From contig CAXKVV010001256.1 in NCBI GenBank assembly GCA_964058805.1, positions 1 to 58,454 on the forward strand: 58,454 nucleotides of DNA. Reading direction: 5' to 3'. Origin of the DNA: Schoenoplectus triqueter. Its lineage: Eukaryota; Streptophyta; Magnoliopsida; Poales; Cyperaceae. Numbering within the stretch: the stretch's first letter is position 1; each line of letters starts with the position of its first letter. Both the position numbers and the translations under genes were made by a program. Of the stretch, positions 18,405-29,820 are shown piece after piece. Under the pieces are notes generated by a model. The model was not told the origin of the DNA. It worked only from the letters and a program-made list of their open reading frames with translations, and did not search any database.

Positions 18405-18412
18405 TATAAATA
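18405..18412 (+). promoter_or_regulatory. TATA box, copy 1
   Basis: TATAAATA followed by CCCCAC, the plant core-promoter consensus, in sense orientation and pointing to the 3' LTR, away from the antisense gene. Confidence 0.45.
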
Positions 18413-18650
18413 CCCCACTATTCTCTATCCACTCAGCATGAGTGACAGCTGAGAGGATCGAGGGAGAGAGGAGATCTCTCGAGTGTCACCATGTGATTAT
18501 ATCTTTTCTGACAAGTGGGACCCACATGGCAGTCCCTTATGAGCAGCTCCAATGACATGGACCTAGCCTATTTTGCTAAGAAAGCTAACCAACCCGGAAC
18601 AGAGGTTAAGCGTTAATCCCACAATGAAATAATAGGGTGAATGACGAGGA

Positions 18651-18658
18651 TATAAATA
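18651..18658 (+). promoter_or_regulatory. TATA box, copy 2
   Basis: Second TATAAATACCCCAC, 246 bp downstream of the first, in the tandem duplication. No coding frame starts after it. Confidence 0.45.
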
Positions 18659-19041
18659 CCCCACCACCTTCTACTCATTCGAGGTGGCTGACCCTCGGGA
18701 GATTTAGGAGAGAGAAAATCTCCTGATGGGTCAGCCATTTGATTATATTTTCTCTGACAAGTGGGACCCACCTGGCAGTCCCTTGTAGATGAATCTAACA
18801 ACATAGCCTATCTGATGAGTCACCCATGTGACCATTTTCACTGACAGGTGGGCCCCACACCTCAGTGACCTATTGAAGGGGTCAGAATTGAACCCTAAAA
18901 ATCTGCCTTTGGAGCTAACCCTAGAAAGGAGCTGAAGCAGTATAATCCCTATGCTACATGAAATGATGTCAATGCCAAGCTAGCATTTTGATGCAACTAG
19001 TCATGAGAAATTCCAAATGTGATTTTGCTTTCAAGGCTGAC

Positions 19042-19260
19042 CTGGTGCCAAAGCTGCGAGCAACCACCTAACCATGCTTTGATTTGTGTCAATTACTGAT
19101 AAGTAGTCAGTTCTTTGACCAAGTCACCCTCATGTTAAGGGATTGAAAGTCAATTTCACAAGACTGATCAGGTGCCAAAGCTGGGAGCAACCACCTGATC
19201 AAGTCTAGATTTGTATTAATTGCTGATAAGTAGTCAGCATTTGATCAAATCAAGCCCTAA
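19042..19260. repeat. 127-bp tandem duplication with hairpins
   Basis: GGTGCCAAAGCTG recurs at 19044 and 19171. The second unit carries a perfect 10-bp stem TGATCAGGTG/CACCTGATCA. Both units end in a stem with loop TAAGTAG: ACTGA/TCAGT (19095-19111) and TGCTGA/TCAGCA (19221-19239). Confidence 0.8.
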
Positions 19261-19654
19261 TGGATATCAATATAAGTCTAATTGGTATTTAGTTAGGGTG
19301 GTTTCTGCAAGAGAGAGATAATTGGCAGAGACACAGAGCTACAATTGAGATCAGGGATTAATTCATAAAGAATAATAGGGTTTTATGGATAAAAGAATTT
19401 TTAATTCAGAGAGGCAAGGGCAAAAATGGAATTAAAAATTACAGGGATGATTATCATGATTTTAGGGATTTTTGGTGAAATTTTCATGATTTTTGGATAA
19501 GTGGAGCTATTAAAATAAATTCAGGGAAGATAAAGGCAGAATAAATGGATTAATTAAAGGCTGAGATTCAATCAAGGGTTCATCTGGGTGCAATCTGGGG
19601 ACAGAGGCTCATCTGGGTGCAAACTGGGGATCCTAAGCACACCTATACTGAATC
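19261..19654. other. Non-coding stretch before polypurine tract
   Basis: It contains a short direct repeat, TTCATCTGGGTGCAA and CTCATCTGGGTGCAA (about 19579-19623). No gene is seen. Confidence 0.5.
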
Positions 19655-19669
19655 AGAGAAGAGAGAGGG
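19655..19669 (+). other. Polypurine tract
   Basis: AGAGAAGAGAGAGGG is directly followed by TGTGACACG, the start of the 3' LTR. This is the expected primer position for plus-strand synthesis. It is the best purine run followed by TG in the region. Confidence 0.8.
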
Positions 19670-19740
19670 TGTGACACGTGTCAGCATTTCATTGGGCCAC
19701 CTCATGCCACGTGTCAGCACCCCATTGGTCCACCTCAGCT
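19670..19740 (+). promoter_or_regulatory. G-box/CCAAT tandem repeat at U3 start
   Basis: A 33-bp unit starting CACGTGTCAGC is repeated at 19675 and 19708, each followed by ATTGG (reverse CCAAT) and CCACCTCA. The first lies in the palindrome GACACGTGTC. CACGTGTC is an ABRE/G-box-type element. Weaker copies of CCACRTGGCA and ATTGGTCCAC continue to about 20100. Confidence 0.6.
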
Positions 19741-21210
19741 ATGTGGGTCCCACACCCCTACAGACCTGACAAGTGGGCCCCACCTATGCCACATGGCAGT
19801 CAACCATTGGTCCACATCAGCAGCCACTTCATCCAGCAGCTAGACAAATGGCAGCATGCTATAAAGCCACCTCAACAGCCCATTGCCATGTGGCCTTCCC
19901 TTATTGGTCCACCTCACCACTGTGAATTCCACTATACTATAAGGCAACTGACAAGTGGGCCCCACTGGATGCCACATGGCATGCACTCACTGGTGCCATG
20001 TCACCATACAGTGTGTACAAAGAGTGACAGATGGCTCTTTATGGTTGGCACAGAGCAACACAAGGTGCCACATGGCACTATCTCACAGGGCCACATCATA
20101 CACAGACCATTAATACTAAGGGTTTGTTTAACAAAGCAACCAACCAATCAGGCAGAGCCACCTCAGCCTATTAACATTAATCATTAGACTAATCAACTGC
20201 TAACAAGATCTATAGGCGTATACTCACAAGCCTTACAGGTGGGGCCCAGGATACAGAGATAAGAGTATAGGCTCATGGTTGAAGTGGTATGCCAAGTCTA
20301 TCCTACTGGTTTGTTCTGCTCAAAGCGATAAAATTTAAAAAGGGGATGAAAACAAAATGAACCTGGTGCATGCTCCCCCAGTCGCTGATCTACTCCCCTC
20401 TGGCGCTTTGGTGCACGTGCGCCTGAGCCATCCAGTTCGGCCGAACATTCTCCCCGCTCTCTCTTCTTCTCCTTCTCCTCTCGCGCGCGAGCTTGTCTGG
20501 TCCCATGGCGTCTCACCATCGTGGAAGCTTCAGAAATAGTTGACACGCATTAATGAATTGATGAGAGAGATTAGAACGGGGAGTTAGCAATGAAAAGGAA
20601 ATTGAGCAATGCATTTACCTCAATTCAAGTCGGAACAGTAGAGGTGCACTTCTATCAAATGCAATTGAGTGCTTCAAACACCAAATTGAGCACAGGGATA
20701 GCTTCCTCGTGCTAAGGCGACGCCGATTGATAAGTAATTATGGAGCAATTGAATTACAGGAAGGCTTAAGCTTGAGGAGTTGTCGGAAGCAGTAATGGAG
20801 AGGCAAATTCAATGAACGCTCTAGAGATCGAATTGAATGGTGAAAAAGCTTATTTAGATCAAGGCGATGATAATCAACATGGATTGAAAAGGCAATTGAG
20901 TAAAAGATGATGAATTTAGCTAGGAGGAGAAACGAGTTAAAAATGCAGTTTAGAAATTGAATGAATAACCATGCAATTGAGGGAGAAAGGAGTCTTAGCA
21001 ATGAGATAGAAGTATTTAAGCATGGTTTGGCAGTGAGGAGCCACTCACCGGTTGAAATGGGCGCTCAATTGAGTCAAAGGATTGCGGCACAGTCAAGATC
21101 ATAACAGAAAACGGTTAGGGAAGAAACACAAATCAATCACAACCGTTCAAGCGTTTAGAATGGAGAGTTGAGATCTATACAGGGTGGCAATCCGACCCTA
21201 AGGCACTGAA

Positions 21211-21252
21211 CCAATCACAATCGAATTAATTGGCCGAATTAGCCTATATAAG
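21211..21252 (+). promoter_or_regulatory. Predicted LTR core promoter
   Basis: CCAAT at 21211 and TATATAAG at 21245-21252. Transcription would start near 21275-21285. The equivalent site in the 5' LTR, which would drive the genomic RNA, lies upstream of the window. Confidence 0.65.
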
Positions 21253-21608
21253 CTGAAATTTAGCAACAGTAAGGGAGGCCATTAGAAGAGCAATCAAGAG
21301 CATACACACACCTATATACACCCAATAGTGATCACAGAGGAAAGAGAGAGCCTTTATTAAGAGCTAATAAGAAGAATTCGAGTAATTGAGATTTCTGTCA
21401 AAGCTTGAGGTAATCAATCATATGAATTGATTTAATTAGCATATATTTTTTTATCTCCTCTGGAATCTTGGCTATTTGATACATTTTATGAGAATTTCTT
21501 GATCAATTTTACTATTGGGGTCTATTTTTCTTAAAATCTCCTTTATTTCTTTTCTGATTTTGCCATTTCTTGTTATTAGAATTAATTGTTGAATAATATC
21601 ATAATATC

Positions 21609-21946
21609 CAGTGAGCCACTGGCCCAATTACAAAGTAATTGGTGAGCCTTTAGGCCTGGATTGATCACAAATACTAAGAATTCATGATTATATGGTTTCC
21701 ATGATAAATTTTCATTTCTTGATTAACTTCTTTGTATTCATTCGCATAATGACTCAAAGTATGAACTTGCTATCTCTTAATCACTTTAATTGTATGATTC
21801 ATTCAGCTAAGAACCTAGGCTTTGCAATTTTGTATTGGAATTGTTTAATCTGATAATGGAACAGTATACTGCTAAATCGATTAACACTATTGCAATCTCA
21901 GTGAGCCACTGGCCCTAGCTGAAGCTGGGTGAGCCTTTAGGCCTGA
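21609..21946 (+). repeat. Two copies of a triple-hairpin module in R/U5
   Basis: The modules at 21609-21658 and 21899-21946 share CAGTGAGCCACTGG (stem CAGTG/CACTG) and GAGCCTTTAGGCCTG (stem GCCT/AGGC). Between them lies a stem of different sequence: CCAATTAC-AAA-GTAATTGG in copy 1 and CCCTAGCT-GA-AGCTGGG in copy 2. Pairing is kept while the sequence is not. Confidence 0.75.
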
Positions 21947-24003
21947 GGGGTGTTAATTGAATAAGAATGGTTAGTGAGTGCTTCAAGTTGACAAGAAATT
22001 GAAAATGGTACCGATCGGTACCATTCTTGAATCACAGGTGCTCCAACACGATTGCCGATGAATGATATCCTTTATAACCATCTAAGATCAACTTAATACA
22101 TTCAGGCGACACTCATTGATCTTGTAATTATGAGAGAAGTTAATTAATTCTGTTGAAATTTGGCAAAAAGGCAATTCGGTACCAATCGGTACTGTATACT
22201 GATAAATGGTGAGTTGGTCTTGCACCATTATTAGCTCAAGAATGTCCAGTTAATCGCTTCAAATCATAGTAACATGTCAAGGCGATGCTTAATAACTGTA
22301 TAATTGTCAAGAATTTCAATTGAATTCGATGAATTTGATGAAGAAAGGATCTTGGTACCGGTTTTGATTAATGCACTAACTGACACTGCTATAAGAGTAT
22401 CAACCACCGTATGGATCTCTGATCGGACGATATAGAAAGACTCCACTCACTGAGGCGACGCTAGGGCATGGGTCTGATCGGAGAAGGAGAGCTCTGGTCA
22501 CCGGGAACACCACGTTGCGCGGATCTTAACGCATTAAAGAGTCGGAGGTTGAAGAGACCTTCTTGGCACGATTATTGAAGCATTCAACAATCTTAAGAAT
22601 TTATTGGCGGATGAGATCTGATGAGAGTTCAGAAATTTAAACGAGAGAAGATCTGGGCCTTATGCATATTAAACACGCATCTTAATTAAATCAAACGGCC
22701 CAGATATGTTTAAACGTTTGAATAATAACTCTGCACTAATCTGGGCCGTAGATCCATTAAACACGTATCTCAAACTAATCTGGCGGCCCAAATGAAGAAG
22801 AGAGTTAGAAAGATGCGCACTAATCTCAGTATATATCTGACGGCCCAGATTAGGCCCAGTAATTAAATAACAACAGAATAGTGATAATATAGAATAAATA
22901 AATGATTTGAAAATGTTCCTGAACTCCAAATTGACTCAAATTTGTTTCTAAAATTTTCTTATTTTTCATATTATTTTTCTATACAATAATATTCCAGTTT
23001 TAAAAATATAATCATGATAAAACAATTTAAAAGCAAAAGATATTACCTATATTGATATGTTTGACTTAGCTTTGACTTGTCATTTTAAATACTATAAAAA
23101 TTCCAAAAATACAAATAAAAATCACAAATAATAACTAGATATATTTTACTGATTTTTTTAGTGATTTTCCATGAAATAATAATGATGAGAGTAATATACT
23201 ATAATAAATAATGAGATTAGCTATATTCTTTGATAAATAAAAAAATATATAATAATAATAGATATTATATTGATATTTTCTGTAAAAAGAATAATAAAAA
23301 TAAATAGCACAAAATATATAAAAATATAATACCATGGTAATAAATAGTAAAATACATTTTCTTTTATAATAAAGAATGATAATATAGTTTTATAATATGA
23401 ATTGTATTTCTTTTGTTATTTCTATACAAATATACAATAAAAATACTTTTGATGAATAAAATGTAATGAAAATAATAGTTGTAATAAAAACATAATAATA
23501 ATAAAAATCTTATAGATAATAAATAGAAATAATAAAAATAGATATAATGAATAGTATAATAAATAGGATAGAATATTAGTAATGATTTCTTTTTAGCTAT
23601 TATAGATATTAAAAATATAAAAAATAAAAAAAATAATAATAGTAAAATAGTATAGCTAACCATCTTTTGATTTTGTAAATAATTCTTACATAATGAATAG
23701 TATTACAATATAATAGAATATAATAACAAAATTCTATTACTTTAGCTATTATAAGCATTTTGAAAATATAAATAAAAACATAGCCATCTTATTTTCTATT
23801 ATTTTTGTAAGTGATTTTCTACAAAATAAATAGGGTTTAGAGATAATAAAAAAATAAAAATTCTACTATTTTAGCCATTATAAAAATCCCAAAAATATTA
23901 ATAGCTACCCCTTTTCCTATTATTTTTGTAAATAATTTTCTACATAGATAAATAAAGTTTAAGAAATAAAAAATAATAATAATAAAAAATATAATCATAA
24001 GAA

Positions 24004-24044
<41 letters not shown>

Positions 24045-24185
24045 GCATCTTTATAATAAAAACAATAATGGAAAATATTATATAATAGACTTTGTGCATT
24101 TTAGAAATGAATAAATATGCTCACATAAGAAGTGTAGAGCCACATAAGAACATTTGCACACATGAAATAACATTTAGAATGATTA

Positions 24186-24799
24186 GTCAAGACGAGAACA
24201 CCTTGACGGAGGATAAATAAGGTTGCAATGACAACACGAAAAGATGCGTTGAGACAGGAACATCTTGACGTGAGAAGATTAAGGCTTTGATAGCAATACA
24301 AGAAGATATGTCGAGACAAGAACACCTTGACACTTGATGAAAAAATAAGAAGATATGTCGAGACAAGAACATCTTGACGTGAGATGAATAAGGCTTTGAT
24401 AGCAACATGAAGGAACATGTCGAGACAAGAACATCTTGACACTTGATGAAGAATAACCAGAGCTACGATACTAACATGGAGATATATGTCGACTCTGAAG
24501 AAGAAGAACATTATGATGTCCTAGATAGGTGACATCTTAATGACTCGCTGTCATGAGCAAGTAACTCATGATTGAATACGCTCACACAAGGGGTGTAGGG
24601 CAACATAGTAATTTTGCACAAGTAATGCAACACGTAGAATGATTAGTCGAGACAAGAACATCTTGACGCTCGCTGAAGAATAACCAAAGCTACGACATCA
24701 GCATGGAGAGATATGTCGACTTTGAAGAAGAAGAGCATTACGATGTCCGAGCGAAGTGACATCTTAATGACTCGGTGTCATGAACAAGTAATTCATGAC
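24186..24799 (+). repeat. 3' LTR copy of the nested short-hairpin repeat
   Basis: Same arrangement as 2056-2668, differing by one extra A near 24341. Confidence 0.8.
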
Positions 24800-24804
24800 C
24801 ATTT

Positions 24805-25409
24805 GAGCTGGCAAGACTGAACTCGTCCGTCGATGAGTTTGTCTCCTGGCTCATTTCCCGAGACTGTGAGATTGAATCGGTCTGTAGGTAGATTCATCCA
24901 CAAAACAGTGAATGTGAACCGTTCTGTAGGTAGGTTCCTTCACTAACACATGCCTCAATGTTGAACTGGCTCAGCGCTTCAGGTTTAATATTGTGTGCGA
25001 TTGTGTTTCTTAGGTTTATGAGTCGGCTTAGTGCTTCGAATTCATGATCTAGAAGATCGGTGAGAAGAAACACGTGGGCCATATCCACCCTTCTCCTGAT
25101 TCACCAACCTCAAGATCAACCGGCTCAGTGCTTCGAGTTGTATTTTGTGTGATTGGTTGTTGACTAGTTAAGATTGAACCGATCTGTTTGTAGGTTTATC
25201 TTCTAGATCAACGGAGGTCGAGTCGATCTATATGTAGACTCACCTCAAGCCCCCTATGAAGAGATTAACCTGGTCTGTAGGTAAGGTTACATCTCGAGGT
25301 GGCGTGGACTGAACCGATCTGTTTGTAGGTTCGTCCTCCATAGGACAAAACCGATCTGTTTGTAGGTTTGTCTTCCATAGATTGAACCGATCTGTTTGTA
25401 GGTTCATCT
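24805..25409 (+). other. 3' LTR copy of the covarying stem-loop array
   Basis: Equivalent to 2674-3278. The two substitutions between the LTRs in this interval (25010 and 25230) fall in an unpaired spacer and a loop, so no stem is changed. Confidence 0.85.
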
Positions 25410-25999
25410 TCCGTAGACCCTTTTTTATAAACTTAGACGACCACTTGACCATCTTTTAACTATACTATTTGCTTCTCTCTTTCAAAGATCCAGAGGTGCC
25501 TCGAGGTTCGTAGCCCAGGGTAATTAACGGTGGGGGCTTGCGCCCACCGGAATCTACAAGAACTCACAATCACTAAAAAACCCCCTGAATGTGCATCCAA
25601 ATATCTCTAAACGGCAGAATCGGCCGACACCCAGCAGATGCACGCTCGGGAGGGATCTCCGTGTCCTTCTTCCGCAGAACCCATCGCCCGGCGGCGGTGC
25701 GGCGGCGCGCGAAAAAGGGTCGCACACCCTCGTTACCGCCGAAAACGAGTCCGGGAGCGCAAAACATGAAAACGAGACCCGTCGCCCTCGGTACCGCCGA
25801 AAACGATTCCGGGAGCGCAAAAAATCAAAACGAAACCCGACGCCCTCGGTACCGCCGAAAATGAGTCCGGGCGCGCAAAACATGAAAACGGGTCCCGACG
25901 CCCTCGGTACCGCCGAAAATGAGTTCGGGCGCGCAAAACATGAAAACGATACCCGACACCCTCGATACCGCCGAAAATGGGACCCAACGCCCTCGAGAC

Positions 26000-28900
26000 C
26001 GCCGAAAACGAGTCCGGGCGCGCAAAACATTAAAACGGGACCCGACAACCTCGGTACCGCCGAAAACGAGTCCGGGAGCGCAAAACATGAAAACGGGACC
26101 CGACGCCCTCGGTACCGTCGAAAACGAGTCCGGGTGCGCAAAACATGAAAACGGGACCCGACGCCTTCGTTACCGCCGAAAATGAGTCCGGGAGCACAAA
26201 ACAAGAAAACGCGACCCGACGCCCTCGGTTCCGCCGAAAACGAGTCCGGGCGCGGAAAACATGAAAACGGGACCCGACGCCCACGGTACCGCTGAAAATG
26301 AGTTCGGGCGCGCAAAACATGAAAACGATACCCAACGCCCTCGATACCATCGAAAACGGGACCCGACGCCCTCGTTACCGCCAAAAACGAGTCCGGGAGC
26401 GCAAAACATGAAAACGAGACCCGACGCCCTCGGCACCGCCGAAAAGGAGTCCGGGGCGCGCAAAACATGAAAACGGGACCCGACGTCGACGGAACCGCCG
26501 AAAATGACTTCGGGCGCACAAAACATGAAAACGATACCCGACGCCCTCGATACCGCCGAAAACGGGAGCCGACGCCCTCGAGATCGCCGAAAATGAGTCC
26601 GGGCGCGCAAAACGTTAAAACGGGACCCGACGCCCTCGTGACCGTCGAAAATGAGTCCGGGCGCGCAAAACATTAAAACGGGACCCGACGCCCTCGATAT
26701 CGCCGAAAACGAGTCCGGGTGCGCAAAACGTGAAAACGGGACCCGACGCCCTCGGTACCGCCGAAAATGTGTTCGGGCGCGCAAAACATGAAAACGATAC
26801 CGCCGAAAATGTGTCCGGGACCCGACGAGCTCGGTACCGCCGAAAACGAGTCCGAGCGCGCAAAACGTGAAAAAAGGACCCGACGCCCTCGAGACCGCCA
26901 AAAACGAGTCCTGGAGCGCAAAACATTAAAACGGGACCCGAAAACCTCGGTACCGCCGAAAACGAGTCCGGGAGCGCAAAACGTGAAAACGGGACCCGAC
27001 GCCCTCAGTACAGCCGAAAACGAGTTCGGGCGCGCAAAACATGAAAACGGGACCCGACGCCCTCGGTACCGCCGAAAATGAGTTCGGGCACGCAAAACAT
27101 GAAAACGTTACCCGACGCCCTCGATACCGCCAAAAAAGGGACCCGACGCACTCGAGACCGCCGAAAACTAGTCCTGGCGCGCAAAACATTAAAACGGGAC
27201 CCGACGCCCTCGATATCGTCGAAAATGAGTCCGGGCGCGCAAAACGTGAAAACGGGACCCGACGCCCTCGATACCGCCGAAAATGAGTCCGGGACCCGAC
27301 GAGCTCGGTACCTCCGAAAACAAGTCCGGGTGCGCAAAACGTGAAAACGGTACCCGACGCCCTCGGTACCGCCGAGAATGAGTTCGGGAGCGCAAAACAT
27401 GAAAACGATACCCGACGCCCTCGATACCTGCCGAAAACGGGACCCGACGCCCTCGAGACCGCCGAAAATGAGTCCGGGCGCGCAAAATATTAAAACGGGA
27501 CCCCGACAACCTAGGTACCGCCGAAAACGAGTCAGGGCGCGCAAAACATGAAAACGATACCCGAAGCCCTCGATACCGCCGAAAACGGGACCCGACGCCC
27601 TTGAGACCGCCGAAAATGAGTCCGGGCGCGCAAAACATGAAAACGGGACCCGACGCCCTCGTTAACGTCAAAAACGAGTCCGGGAGCGCAAAACATCAAA
27701 ATGAGACCCGACGCCCTCGGAACCGTCGAAAGCGATTCCGGGACCGCAAAACATTAAAACGGCACCCGACGCCCTCGATATCGCCGAAAACGAGTCCGGG
27801 AATGCAAAACGTGAAAACGGGACCCGACGCCCTCGGTACCGCCGAAAATGAGTCCGGGCGCGCAAAACATGAAAACGGGAACGGACGCCCTTGGTACCGA
27901 CGAAAATGAGTTCGGGCGCGCAAAACATGAAAACGATACCCGACGCCCTCGAGACCGCCGAAAACGAGTCCGGGAGCGCAAAACAATAAAACGAGACCCG
28001 ACGCCCTCGGTACCGTCGAAAACGAGTCCGGGCGCGCAAAACGTGAAAATGGGACCCGACGCCCTCGGTATCGCCGAAAACGAGTCCGGACGCGCAAAAC
28101 ATGAAAAATGGACCCGACGCCCTCGAGACCGCCGAAAACGAGTCCGGGAGCGCAAAACATTAAAACGGGACCCGACAACCTCGGTACCGCCGAAAACGAG
28201 TCCGGGAGCGCAAAACGTGAAAACGGGACCCGACGCCCTCGGTACCGTCGAAAACGAGTCCGGGTGCGCAAAACATGAAAACGGGACCCGACGCCCTCGT
28301 TACCGCCAAAAATGAGTCCGGGAGCACAAAACAAGAAAACGCGACCCGACGCCCTCGGTTCCGCCGAAAACGAGTCCGGGCGCGCAAAACATGAAAACGG
28401 GACCCGACGCCCACGGTACCGCCGAAAATGAGTTCGGGCGCGCAAAACCTGAAATCGATACCCAACGCCCTCGATACCGTCGAAAACGGGACCCGACGCC
28501 CTCTTTACCGCCAAAAACGAGTCCGGGAGCGCAAAACATGAAAACGAGACCCGACGCCCTCGGTACCGACGAAAAGGAGTCCGGGCGCGCAAAACATGAA
28601 AACGGGACCCGACGCCGACGGAACCGCCGAAAATGAGTTCGGGCGCACAAAACATGAAAACGATACCCGACGCCCTCGATACCGCTGAAAACGGGAGCCG
28701 ACGCCCTCGAGATCGCCGAAAATGAGTCCGGGCGCGCAAAACATTAAAACGGAACCCGACGACCTCGATATCGCCGAAAACGAGTCCGGGTGCGCAAAAC
28801 GTGAAAACGGGACCCGACGCCCTCGGTACCGCCGAAAATGAGTTCGGACGCGCAAAACATGAAAACGATACCGCCGAAAATGTGTCCGGGACCCGACGAG

Positions 28901-29820
28901 CTCGGTACCGCCGAAAACGAGTCCGAGTGCGCAAAACGTGAAAAAAGGACCCGACGCCCTCGAGACCGCCGAAAACGAGTCCTGGAGCGCAAAACATTAA
29001 AACGGGACCCGAAAACCTCGGTACCGCCGAAAACGAGTCCGGGAGCGCAAAACGTGAAAACGGGACCCGACGCCCTCGGTACAGCCGAAAACGAGTCCGG
29101 GCGCGCAAAACATGAAAACGGGACCCGACGCCCTCGGTACCGCCGAAAATGAGTTCGGGCACGCAAAACATGAAAACGTTACCCGACGCCCTCGATACCG
29201 CCAAAAACGGGACCCGAAGCACTCGAGACCGCCGAAAACTAGACCTGGCGCGCAAAACATTAAAACGGGACCCGACGCCCTCGATATCGTCGAAAATGAG
29301 TCCGGGCGCGCAAAACGTGAAAACGGGACCCGACGCCCTCGATACCGCCGAAAATGAGTCCGGGACCCGACGAGCTCGGTACCTCCGAAAACAAGTCCGG
29401 GTGCGCAAAACGTGAAAACGGTACCCGACGCCCTCGGTACCGCCGAAAATGAGTTCGGGAGTGCAAAACATGAAAACGATGCCCGACGCCCTCGATACCT
29501 GCCGAAAACGGGACCCGACGCCCTCGAGACCGCCGAAAATGAGTTCGGGCGCGCAAAATATTAAAACGGGACCCCGACAACCTAGGTACCGCCGAAAATG
29601 AGTCCGAGCGCGCAAAACATGAAAACGATACCCGACGCCCTCGAGACCGCCGAAAACAGGACCCGACGCCCTCGAGACCGCCGAAAACGAGTCCGGGCGC
29701 GCAAAACATGAAAACGGGACCCGACGCCCTCATTAACGTCAAAAACGAGTCCGGGAGCGCAAAACATTAAAACGAGACCCGACGCCCTCGGAACCGCCGA
29801 AAGCGATTCCGGGACCGCAA
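26000..29820. repeat. Adjacent segmental duplication in satellite, offset about 2.07-2.13 kb
   Basis: About 26.0-27.75 kb matches about 28.1-29.8 kb variant by variant, with offset 2130 at first and 2071 later, so one monomer was gained or lost. A rare junction monomer (GATACCGCCGAAAATGTG, near 26795 and 28866) marks both copies. Confidence 0.75.

Larger units (their letters stand above)
18348..18790 (+). repeat. Tandem duplication carrying two TATA boxes
   Basis: Two units of about 200 bp (about 18348-18550 and 18591-18790) share CCCGGAACA, TCCCACAATG, TATAAATACCCCAC, and a GTGGGACCCAC-TGGCAGTCCC tail. A partial third tail lies at 18843-18858. The surrounding sequence differs between units but the TATA segment is conserved. 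Confidence 0.85.
1..25726 (+). mobile_element. Tat-clade Ty3/gypsy LTR retrotransposon, 5' end cut by window
   Basis: Seen: a direct repeat of about 3.58 kb (1-3580 and 22132-25726) flanks a primer binding site, a 3041-codon gag-pol frame, a non-coding region with an antisense spliced gene, and a polypurine tract. The domain order PR-RT-RH-aRH-IN with two RNase H domains is the mark of the plant Tat clade (Ogre, Retand, TatI-III). An unbroken gag-pol frame, antisense extra ORF and tandem repeats before the 3' LTR resemble Retand-type elements more than legume Ogre, which has an intron in pol; the sub-lineage is inferred. Inferred full length is about 28.2 kb, counting the 2.46 kb of 5' LTR upstream of the window. 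Near-identical LTRs and an intact polyprotein suggest a recent, possibly autonomous insertion. The right flank is satellite DNA. Confidence 0.93.
19670..25726 (+). repeat. 3' LTR, complete
   Basis: 6057 bp, starting TGTGACAC after the polypurine tract and ending GTCGCACA. The ends are short inverted repeats (TGTG/CACA). From 22132 on it matches the 5' LTR in the window. It carries a predicted promoter (TATATAAG at 21245), so R plus U5 would be about 4.4 kb. The first 2.46 kb cannot be compared with the 5' LTR, so the 5' boundary rests on the polypurine tract and terminal bases. Confidence 0.88.

Noticed and set aside
19678..20187. 169-codon plus-strand frame in U3
   Set aside because: It arises from degenerate CCACCTCA/CATTGG repeats, giving a His/Pro/Trp-rich translation without domain features.
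20935..21340. Alternative polypurine tracts (near 20930, 20980 and 21330) as the 3' LTR start
   Set aside because: None is followed by TG with ends matching the CACA terminus; 19655-19669 followed by TGTGACAC fits best.
25554..26519. Frame crossing the LTR/satellite boundary, as a possible fusion gene
   Set aside because: The frame is mostly satellite periodicity that happens to stay open through the LTR end.
27696..29615. 639-codon minus-strand open frame and many similar frames (e.g. 29767-31635, 56584-58449) as protein genes
   Set aside because: They follow the satellite period exactly, occur in several phases of both strands, shift with monomer indels and lack any start context or unrelated sequence.
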